A stretch of 14,195 bases of DNA. Source: an uncultured Actinotalea sp. GTDB lineage: Bacteria; Actinomycetota; Actinomycetes; Actinomycetales; Cellulomonadaceae. The stretch spans positions 1-14,195 of the forward strand of contig NZ_CAMPHH010000061.1 of the NCBI RefSeq assembly GCF_946885855.1. The letters are read 5' to 3'. Of this stretch, positions 6,571-12,592 are shown piece by piece (within the stretch, counting starts at the first letter, position 1; each line of letters opens with the position of its first letter). The notes below the pieces were generated by a model. It worked only from the letters and a program-made list of their open reading frames with translations. It did no database searches and was not told the DNA's origin. A program made the position numbers and the translations under genes.

Positions 6571-7734
6571 TCAGTCGCGGTGGATGAGGATGAGGCCGCG
6601 GTCGTCGCCCTCGCCGGCCCGGACGCCTGCGAGCACTGCGTCGGCTCCCCCGCTGCGGGTCGAGATGAACCGCTCGGCCGCGCCCATGAGGCGGTCGATG
6701 CCCAGCTCGACGTCGGCCCCGGGTGCCTCGACGAGGCCGTCCGTGTAGAGCATCACCGTGTCCCCGTGCTGGAGCACGCCGGTGTGGACCGAGAAGAGCG
6801 GCGCGACGACGACGCCCAGTGCGGGACCCCCGGTCGTGTCCAGGCGCTGCACCCGACCGGAGCCCGCGTGGATCTGCACCGCCGGCGGGTGCCCGGCCGT
6901 CGACACCCAGAACTGACCGTTGTCCAGCCGGACGGCGACGTGGATCGCGGTGGCGAAGCCCTCGGGCCAGTTCTGCTCCAGCAGGTAGTTGTTGGCGGCC
7001 GGCAGGAAGGCCTCGCGGGGCATCGCGCCGAGCAGCCCACCGAACGCGCCGGAGAGCAGCAGCGAGCGCACACCCGCCTCCTGGCCCTTGCCGGAGACGT
7101 CGACGAGCACGATCTCGAGCATCTGCCCGTGCTGGGAGCGCGCCGCGACGACGAAGTCGCCGGAGAAGGCTTCCGCGTTCGCCGAGCGCACGACGCTGTC
7201 GACGCGCCAGCCCGTCGGCAGCGGCGGGATCCGGCCGTGCGCCACGAGCCGGTCGCGCAGGTCGACGAGCATGAGGTCACTCGCCGCGCCCTGCAGGCCC
7301 AGCCGCGACCGGTTGCGGACGAACACCAGCCCGGCCACCGCACCCAGGCCGGCGACGGCGAAGACGCCCGGCTCCACCGCGCGCAGACCGGCCGCCGCCA
7401 TGACGACCAGCGAGCCCAGCACCGTCGCGCACAGCAGCGCCATGCCGGGCACCCGCAGGACGAACACGCCGAGCAGGAGGATGAACAGCATCGCCGAGGC
7501 GGGCACCCAGTCCGGCGAGACCACCATGCCGACGGCCGCCAGCAGGGCCAGCAGGACGAGCCCGACCGTGCCGCCCACCTGGCGGCCCATCATGGTGTGC
7601 CGTCGGCTCAGGCGACCCCAGCGGACCCGCCGCACCGCACCGGCACGCCGACGGGCACGGCGGCGCCGCACCCCACGTTCGTCCCGGCGACGGCGGCGCC
7701 CGGCCGCCGCGCCGCGGAGCTCGGTCGTGGTCAC
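6571..7734 (-). CDS. Membrane-anchored SpoIIE/PP2C-family serine phosphatase
   Basis: A 387-residue RsbU/SpoIIE-like Mn-dependent phosphatase, a class that usually dephosphorylates anti-sigma-factor antagonists. The first ~47 residues are strongly basic (20 Arg in the first 50), followed by four hydrophobic segments (about 55-72, 79-94, 98-114, 122-139) and a cytosolic catalytic domain from about 175. Metal-binding aspartates appear in SGDF (Asp193), LVDVSGKGQEA (Asp212), LYTDGLVE (Asp332) and GDDRG (377-378); STAGHPPA is also typical. No PAS or GAF sensor domain is present, so any sensing would be through the membrane part. The GTG start at 7734 is preferred over in-frame upstream codons because a -10-like TACAGT lies exactly 7 nt before it and no Shine-Dalgarno exists; the alternative Met48 (7591-7593) has no ribosome site either. 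Partner switch proteins are not in the window. Confidence 0.88.
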   Translation of the reverse strand: MTTTELRGAAAGRRRRRDERGVRRRRARRRAGAVRRVRWGRLSRRHTMMGRQVGGTVGLVLLALLAAVGMVVSPDWVPASAMLFILLLGVFVLRVPGMALLCATVLGSLVVMAAAGLRAVEPGVFAVAGLGAVAGLVFVRNRSRLGLQGAASDLMLVDLRDRLVAHGRIPPLPTGWRVDSVVRSANAEAFSGDFVVAARSQHGQMLEIVLVDVSGKGQEAGVRSLLLSGAFGGLLGAMPREAFLPAANNYLLEQNWPEGFATAIHVAVRLDNGQFWVSTAGHPPAVQIHAGSGRVQRLDTTGGPALGVVVAPLFSVHTGVLQHGDTVMLYTDGLVEAPGADVELGIDRLMGAAERFISTRSGGADAVLAGVRAGEGDDRGLILIHRD

Positions 7735-7741
7735 GAGCGCG

Positions 7742-7747
7742 ACTGTA
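7742..7747 (-). promoter_or_regulatory. Predicted -10 box of a leaderless promoter for the phosphatase gene
   Basis: Read on the minus strand, TACAGT (TANNNT type) is followed by 7 nt and then the GTG start at 7734, so transcription would begin at or next to the start codon. A weak -35-like CTGCCG lies 17 nt upstream of the hexamer. No purine-rich ribosome site precedes the GTG. Leaderless mRNAs are common in actinomycetes; the assignment is inferred from spacing. Confidence 0.5.
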
Positions 7748-7885
7748 TCCACCCGGTTACCGTGCGGCAGCCCACATCCACCGCGTGGCCCAGCGCCCGC
7801 CGGTCCCGACCCGTCCGCGCCGCCGCGTCCCGCCCCTCCCCGCCACGGCCGAAATCCCGTGCGCGCGCCCGGCGGGCGGAGCACC

Positions 7886-9133
7886 ATGGCGGCCATGACC
7901 CCACTGCCCGCCGGCTACCGCGCCGTCGACCTCACCGCCGACCGTCGCCGCGACGTCCTCGACCTCGACACCTGGGCCTTCCCGTCGTCCGTGGACGACG
8001 AGGTCCTCCACGGACTCCCCTCACCCCTGACGTGGGAGCGGGCCCGGGGCGTCGAGACGGAGGACGGCGAGCTGGTCGCGATGCATGCGTCCTACCCCTT
8101 CTCCCGCTTCCCGGTGCCCGGCGCGCGCATCCCGGTCGCCGGGCTGACGTGGGTCGGTGTCCACCCCGCCCACCGGCGCCGCGGTCTGCTCCGCGCGATG
8201 ATCGACGACCACGTCGGGCGGAGCCTCGCGCGCGGCGAGGCCGTGTCCGCGCTCTACGCGGCCGAGCCCGCGATCTACGGCCGGTTCGGCTACGGGCTCG
8301 CCGCGCACGACGTCCGGCTCACGGTTCCCCGGGGCGCCGCCCTGCGCGACGTCCCGGGCGCCGAGGCGGTGCGGGTCCGGCTGGAGCGGGTGACGGAGCG
8401 CCACGGCGACCTCGTCCAGACCCTCCACGGCGCCGTGGACCGGCCCGGGTGGGCGACGCGCGAGACGCCGGAGCTGAGGGCCGCGTTCCTCGACGACCCC
8501 GCCGCGATGCGTGACGGGGCGGAGTCGTTGCGCATCGCCGTCGCCGAGCGGGCCGGCCGCCCGGTGGGGTACGCCTTCTTCCGGCGCCGCTCCGCCTGGG
8601 AGACGGCGGGTCCCCGCGGCACCGTGCGGGTCCGCGACGTCGTCGTCGAGGACGCCGCGGCGGCGCGCGCCCTCTGGGGGGTGCTGCTGGACCTCGACCT
8701 CATGGCCCGGACCGAGGCGTGGGTGCCGCAGGACGACCCGCTCCTGCACCTGCTGGTCGACCTGCGGGCCGCCGAGCCGCGGCTGGCCGACAACGTCTGG
8801 GTCCGGCTCCTCGACGTGCCGGCGGCGCTGGCGGCCCGCCGGTACGCGAGCGAGGTGGACGTCGTGCTCGAGGTCACCGACGCCCTCGTGCCCGCGAACG
8901 CCCGGCGGTGGCGCCTCGAGGGCGGTCCCGACGGCGCCGCGCTCACCCCGGTGGGCACGCCTCCCGACATCGCCCTCGACGTGCGGGACCTGGGCGCGGC
9001 CTACCTGGGCGGGCCCTCCCTGGCGTCGCTCGCGGCGGCCGGGCTGGTCACCGAGGTGCGGTCCGGGACGCTCGCCCGCGCGGCGACGGCGTTCGGCTGG
9101 CCCGTGCCGCCGGGGTGCAGCTGGGTCTTCTGA
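7886..9133 (+). CDS. Eis-type GNAT N-acetyltransferase
   Basis: A 415-residue acetyl-CoA-dependent N-acetyltransferase of the Eis family, whose mycobacterial members acetylate aminoglycosides and lysine residues with broad specificity. The N-terminal GNAT fold shows the acetyl-CoA pyrophosphate loop 'VGVHPAHRRRGLLRAMI' (90-106) and IYGRFGYG (130-137), whose Tyr131 aligns with the general acid Tyr126 of M. tuberculosis Eis. The C-terminal sterol-carrier-like half is present ('LALDVRDLGAAYLGG'-like region near 365) and the chain ends in Phe, as in Eis, where the terminal carboxylate acts as base. Start: ATG 7886 follows GGCGGAG (7875-7881) by 4 nt; ATG 7895, three codons later, is a plausible alternative. 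It is divergent from the phosphatase gene. The natural substrate is unknown; a role in drug tolerance is possible but unproven. Confidence 0.88.
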   Translation: MAAMTPLPAGYRAVDLTADRRRDVLDLDTWAFPSSVDDEVLHGLPSPLTWERARGVETEDGELVAMHASYPFSRFPVPGARIPVAGLTWVGVHPAHRRRGLLRAMIDDHVGRSLARGEAVSALYAAEPAIYGRFGYGLAAHDVRLTVPRGAALRDVPGAEAVRVRLERVTERHGDLVQTLHGAVDRPGWATRETPELRAAFLDDPAAMRDGAESLRIAVAERAGRPVGYAFFRRRSAWETAGPRGTVRVRDVVVEDAAAARALWGVLLDLDLMARTEAWVPQDDPLLHLLVDLRAAEPRLADNVWVRLLDVPAALAARRYASEVDVVLEVTDALVPANARRWRLEGGPDGAALTPVGTPPDIALDVRDLGAAYLGGPSLASLAAAGLVTEVRSGTLARAATAFGWPVPPGCSWVF

Positions 9134-9172
9134 CGGGCCGCCCCGTCGCGCCGCGTGACGCCCCACGCCGGC

Positions 9173-9191
9173 GGGGCGGGCGCCCCGCCCC
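9173..9191. terminator. GC hairpin between convergent genes
   Basis: GGGGCGGG (9173-9180) pairs perfectly with CCCGCCCC (9184-9191) across a 3-nt loop. It sits between the acetyltransferase stop and the rpiB stop, so it could end transcripts from both sides. No T-run follows on either strand, as is usual for terminators in very GC-rich actinomycetes. Confidence 0.5.
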
Positions 9192-9192
9192 T

Positions 9193-9209
9193 GGGAGCCG
9201 TCAGCTCCC
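9193..9209. terminator. Second hairpin overlapping the rpiB stop codon
   Basis: GGGAGC (9193-9198) and GCTCCC (9204-9209) form a 6-bp stem whose 5-nt loop contains the rpiB stop codon (9201-9203). It follows the previous hairpin after a single base, giving a tandem pair. Confidence 0.45.
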
Positions 9210-9668
9210 GGACGTGATGTCGCGGCCGTCCTCGTAGGCGGCCAGCAGGTCGATCCGGCGCTGGTGCCGCTCGTCCCCGCTGAACGGCTCGGTGAGGAAC
9301 GCCTCGACGAGGGCGGTCGCGTCGGCCGGCGTGTGCTGCCGGGCGCCGACGGCGACGACGTTGGCGTCGTTGTGCGCCCGGCCCAGCCGCGCCGTCTCCT
9401 CGTTCCAGGCGAGCACGGCCCGCACCCCGCGGACCTTGTTCGCGGCGATCTGCTCGCCGTTCCCGGACCCGCCCAGGACGACGCCCAGGCTGCCCTCGTC
9501 CGCGACCACGGCCTCACCGGCCGCGACGCACATCGGCGGGTAGTCGTCCAGCGGGTCGTACTCGTGGGCGCCGTGGTCGACGACGTCGTGGCCGGCGGCC
9601 CGCAGGTGCTCCACGAGGGCCTGCTTGAGCTCGAACCCCGCGTGGTCGGCGGCGATGTGGATGCGCAT
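9201..9668 (-). CDS. rpiB: Ribose-5-phosphate isomerase B
   Basis: Interconverts ribose 5-phosphate and ribulose 5-phosphate in the non-oxidative pentose phosphate pathway. The 155-residue length and the start 'MRIHIAADHAGFELK' (Asp8, His9), 'DYPPMC' and 'GGSGNGEQIAANKVRGVRA' identify RpiB/LacAB. The catalytic base is read as Glu72 in GNGEQ, as in M. tuberculosis RpiB, instead of the Cys used by E. coli RpiB. The ATG (9666-9668) has AGGA (9676-9679) 7 nt upstream. The C-terminus 'GDERHQRRIDLLAAYE' carries the conserved phosphate-contacting His/Arg residues. It stands alone, divergent from the M13 peptidase gene with an 81-nt gap. Confidence 0.95.
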   Translation of the reverse strand: MRIHIAADHAGFELKQALVEHLRAAGHDVVDHGAHEYDPLDDYPPMCVAAGEAVVADEGSLGVVLGGSGNGEQIAANKVRGVRAVLAWNEETARLGRAHNDANVVAVGARQHTPADATALVEAFLTEPFSGDERHQRRIDLLAAYEDGRDITSGS

Positions 9669-9693
9669 GGCGTCATCCTGCCAGCGCCGAGGA

Positions 9694-9706
9694 CACCTTC
9701 GAGGTG
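9694..9706. promoter_or_regulatory. Small palindrome in the rpiB / M13 peptidase divergent promoter region
   Basis: CACCT-TCG-AGGTG (9694-9706) is a perfect dyad with 5-nt arms and a 3-nt centre, located 26 nt upstream of the rpiB start and just upstream of the peptidase promoter. It could be an operator, but such short GC-rich dyads also arise by chance; no regulator is assigned. Confidence 0.3.
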
Positions 9707-9736
9707 CGGTCCGCGGGACGTGTCGGCGGGCTCGCC

Positions 9737-9742
9737 TAGCCT
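9737..9742 (+). promoter_or_regulatory. Predicted -10 box of a leaderless promoter for the M13 peptidase gene
   Basis: TAGCCT fits TANNNT and is followed by exactly 7 nt (GGGGGCC) before the ATG at 9750, so the transcript would start at the initiation codon. A -35-like GGGACG lies at 9715-9720 with 16-nt spacing (matches the GAC core of TTGACA). The G-run is too close to the ATG to be a good ribosome site. Confidence 0.55.
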
Positions 9743-9749
9743 GGGGGCC

Positions 9750-11774
9750 ATGACCTCCCCTGCGACGCCTCCCCCGTCCGCGCCGACGACCCGCAGCGGC
9801 ATCGACCTGGCCGCGCTCGACCCCGCCGTCCGCCCCCAGGACGACCTGTACCGGCACGTCAACGGCCGGTGGCTCGACAGTCACGAGATCCCCGCGGACC
9901 GCGCGATGGACGGCGCCTTCCGGGCGCTGCACGACGAGTCCGAGGAGCGGGTCCGCGCGATCATCGAGGAGCTGGGTGCGCAGGTCGCCGACGACGGCGC
10001 CGCGTCGCCCGCGGGCCCGGCGCAGCAGGTGGGAGCCCTCTACGCCAGCTTCATGGACACCGACCGGGTCGAGGCGCTCGGGCTGGCACCGCTCCACGCG
10101 GAGCTCGCCGAGATCGACGCGGCCACCGACCACGCGGCGCTGACCACGGTCCTGGGCCGGCTCCAGCGGACCGGGGGCGCCGGTGCCGTCGCGTTCTGGG
10201 TGGACAACGACGCGAAGGACCCGGAGCGCTACGTCGTCTACCTGCACCAGTCCGGACTCGGCCTCCCGGACGAGTCCTACTACCGCGACGACGCGTACGC
10301 GGCGGTCCGGGAGCGGTACGCCCCCCACGTCGCGCGCATGCTCACCCTGGCCGGGCTCCCGGCCGACGAGGCGGACCGCCAGGCCGGTCTCGTCGTGGAC
10401 CTCGAGACCCGGCTCGCCGGGCACCACTGGGACGTCGTGCGCAACCGGGACGCGGACCTCACCTACAACCCGATGTCCCTCACCGACCTCGCGGAGGCGG
10501 CGCCCGGCTTCGACTGGCGTGGCTGGGCTGCGGCGCTGGGCGCGGACGGGAGCGCGCTGGCCGACCTCGTCGTGCGCCAGCCGGGCTTCGCGGCCGGCTT
10601 CGCGACGTCGTGGCAGGAGGCACCTGTCGAGCAGTGGCAGGCATGGCTGCGCTACCACCTCGTCTCGGCACGGGCCCCGTACCTGCCCGAGCACGTCGTC
10701 CAGGCGAACTTCGACTTCTACGGCCGCGTCCTGACCGGGGCCGAGCAGCTCCGGGACCGGTGGAAGCGGGGCGTGTCCCTGGTCGAGGCGGCGCTCGGTG
10801 AGGCCGTCGGTCAGGTGTACGTGGAGCGGCACTTCCCGCCGAGCCACAAGGCCCGCATGGTCGAGCTCGTCGAGAACCTCGTCGCCGCGTACCGGGAGTC
10901 GATCACGGCGCTGGACTGGATGAGCCCGGCGACCCGCGAGCGCGCCCTGGACAAGCTCGACGCCTTCACCCCCAAGATCGGCTACCCCGACCGGTGGAAG
11001 TCGTACGAGGGCCTCGTCGTCGACCCTGCGGACCTCGTCGGCAACGTCCGCCGCTCCTCCGCCTACGAGCAGGACCGCGAGCTGCGGAAGATCGGGCACC
11101 CGGTCGACCGCGACGAGTGGTTCATGACCCCGCAGACCGTCAACGCGTACTACAACCCGGGGATGAACGAGATCGTCTTCCCGGCCGCGATCCTCCAGCC
11201 CCCGTTCTTCGACCCGGAGGCCGACGACGCCGTGAACTACGGCGGGATCGGGGCCGTCATCGGCCACGAGATCGGGCACGGCTTCGACGACCAGGGCTCC
11301 AAGTACGACGGCCGCGGCCGCCTCGAGGACTGGTGGACCGAGCAGGACCGCACCGAGTTCGACCAGCGCACGGCCGCGCTGGTCGAGCAGTACAACGCCT
11401 TCTCCCCCGCGCAGCTCGACGACAGCCACCGCGTCAACGGCGCGCTGACGGTCGGCGAGAACATCGGTGACCTGGGCGGGCTGTCCATCGCGCTCAAGGC
11501 CTACCGCATCGCCTTGGGCCGTCCGCTCGAGGAGGCGCCGGTCCTCGACGGGCTCACGGGTGTGCAGCGCGTGCTGCTCGGCTGGGCCCAGGTCTGGCAG
11601 TCGAAGGGGCGGGACGAGGAGATGATCCGGCGCCTCGCGACGGACCCCCACTCGCCCAACGAGTTCCGCTGCAACGGCATCGTGCGCAACCTCGACGAGT
11701 TCCACGCCGCGTACGACGTCCGCCCGGGCGACGCCCTGTACCTGGCGCCCGAGGAGCGCGTGCGCATCTGGTGA
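9750..11774 (+). CDS. M13 family (neprilysin-like) zinc metallopeptidase
   Basis: Zinc endopeptidase of the neprilysin/PepO family, which cleaves oligopeptides. The 674-residue protein has both the all-helical M13_N part (to about 420) and the M13 catalytic part. The substrate-binding NAYYN is at 465-469, followed by 'MNEIVFPAAILQPPFF'; zinc site HEIGH at 506-510 (ligands His506 and His510, catalytic Glu507) and third ligand Glu570 in GENIGD, with Asp574. The C-terminus 'EERVRIW' is the family's usual ending. There is no signal peptide or membrane segment at the N-terminus, so it is predicted to be cytosolic, unlike eukaryotic neprilysin. ATG 9750 fits the conserved 'GIDLAALDPAVRPQDDLYRHVNG' start region. 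It appears monocistronic. Confidence 0.95.
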   Translation: MTSPATPPPSAPTTRSGIDLAALDPAVRPQDDLYRHVNGRWLDSHEIPADRAMDGAFRALHDESEERVRAIIEELGAQVADDGAASPAGPAQQVGALYASFMDTDRVEALGLAPLHAELAEIDAATDHAALTTVLGRLQRTGGAGAVAFWVDNDAKDPERYVVYLHQSGLGLPDESYYRDDAYAAVRERYAPHVARMLTLAGLPADEADRQAGLVVDLETRLAGHHWDVVRNRDADLTYNPMSLTDLAEAAPGFDWRGWAAALGADGSALADLVVRQPGFAAGFATSWQEAPVEQWQAWLRYHLVSARAPYLPEHVVQANFDFYGRVLTGAEQLRDRWKRGVSLVEAALGEAVGQVYVERHFPPSHKARMVELVENLVAAYRESITALDWMSPATRERALDKLDAFTPKIGYPDRWKSYEGLVVDPADLVGNVRRSSAYEQDRELRKIGHPVDRDEWFMTPQTVNAYYNPGMNEIVFPAAILQPPFFDPEADDAVNYGGIGAVIGHEIGHGFDDQGSKYDGRGRLEDWWTEQDRTEFDQRTAALVEQYNAFSPAQLDDSHRVNGALTVGENIGDLGGLSIALKAYRIALGRPLEEAPVLDGLTGVQRVLLGWAQVWQSKGRDEEMIRRLATDPHSPNEFRCNGIVRNLDEFHAAYDVRPGDALYLAPEERVRIW

Positions 11775-11794
11775 CCCCGGCGCGGGTCCCGGCG

Positions 11795-11837
11795 GCGGCG
11801 CGTCGGGGGCGACGGGTCCTGGCGCGGCGCGTCGGGG
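11795..11837. repeat. Two copies of a 14-nt direct repeat
   Basis: GCGGCGCGTCGGGG occurs at 11795-11808 and again at 11824-11837, 29 nt apart, in the spacer after the M13 peptidase gene. No gene or known element is associated with it. Confidence 0.5.
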
Positions 11838-11888
11838 CCCGCCGCCCGGCCGGACGCCCTCCGACTGCGTGCCGGACGGCCCCGGCGC
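11829..11888. terminator. Possible long-loop terminator stem between convergent genes
   Basis: GCGTCGGGGCC (11829-11839) pairs with GGCCCCGGCGC (11878-11888) over 11 positions with one U-G pair on the plus-strand transcript, around a 38-nt loop. It occupies the 124-nt gap between the M13 peptidase and the convergent six-Cys protein gene. The long loop makes it a weak prediction. Confidence 0.3.
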
Positions 11889-11898
11889 CCCGCGGTCC

Positions 11899-12474
11899 TC
11901 AGAAGAAGAGGTACCCCGCCCGTGCGACCGAGAAGCCGGCACCGCTCTCGTTGTGGCGGCAGAGCACGCCGTTGGTCGAGCTGGCACACGTCATCGCCCC
12001 GACGGTGGTCTGCTCCCCGTACTCCAGCACGGGAGTGCCCTCGGCCGCCGCCGCCGGCTCCCCCTCCTGGCACGCGAAGCCGGCGCTGCCGGACGCGTCC
12101 ACCGTGAGGACGTTGCCCGCCTGTCCGCTGCAGCCCTCCGGCGGCGCGGGGCGCTCGTAGCTGAAGGACACGATCGTGCAGGTGGCCGAGCCCTCGTCCA
12201 TCGCGCAGTGGATGTTGCCGCTGGGCAGCACGAACGCGCGCACCTCGCCGACCTCCTCGGCGTCGGCGTCGGGCGTCTGCTCCGGGGACGTCTCCGGCTC
12301 CGGAGCCGACGCCGTCGTCGGCGCCGCGGCAGCGGGCTCGCCCCCGTCGCGACCAGCGAGGGTCGTGCCCAGCACGACGAGGAACGCCAGCACGAGGATG
12401 ACGTCGACGACGAGGAAGGCGGTCAGACCTGGTCCCAGCCGTCGCGCGGGACGGCCGGCCGTCGGCGTGGACAT
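11899..12474 (-). CDS. Membrane-anchored six-cysteine protein (DUF6636-like)
   Basis: A 191-residue protein of unknown function. A short basic N-terminus is followed by one hydrophobic segment (about 17-40), a Pro/Ala/Glu-rich linker (about 44-76) and an extracytoplasmic domain with six cysteines (90, 99, 115, 135, 163, 172), enough for three disulfides. The pattern 'FVLPSGNIHC', 'C-T-I', 'LEYGEQTTVGAMTC' and 'GVLCRHNESGAGFSVARAGYLFF' resembles the actinobacterial conserved-hypothetical family DUF6636. ATG 12474 is chosen because AGGAG lies 5 nt upstream; an in-frame upstream ATG at 12537 lacks this. The domain name is from pattern memory and would need a profile search. It follows the oxidoreductase gene on the same strand after 118 nt, so co-transcription is possible. 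Confidence 0.8.
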   Translation of the reverse strand: MSTPTAGRPARRLGPGLTAFLVVDVILVLAFLVVLGTTLAGRDGGEPAAAAPTTASAPEPETSPEQTPDADAEEVGEVRAFVLPSGNIHCAMDEGSATCTIVSFSYERPAPPEGCSGQAGNVLTVDASGSAGFACQEGEPAAAAEGTPVLEYGEQTTVGAMTCASSTNGVLCRHNESGAGFSVARAGYLFF

Positions 12475-12592
12475 CGCGGCTCCTGCTGGTCCGTTCGGGT
12501 GAAGACCTGAGGCAGCATGCCATGCCTGGCCGAGCACGGGCGATCTCGAGCCACCCAGGGGGCAGTGCAGGCGGCACCCGGCGCGGTCGTCC

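Noticed and set aside
9201..11987. Very long open frame on the minus strand covering the M13 peptidase gene and running into rpiB
   Set aside because: Only the last 155 codons (rpiB) are a recognisable protein. The rest is low-complexity Val/Arg/Asp/Gly-rich translation of the strand opposite the peptidase, a normal artefact of high GC.
12475..12592. Promoter for the six-cysteine protein gene
   Set aside because: I looked for a TANNNT -10 at suitable distance and saw only a poor CATGCT; the gene may be read through from the oxidoreductase gene.
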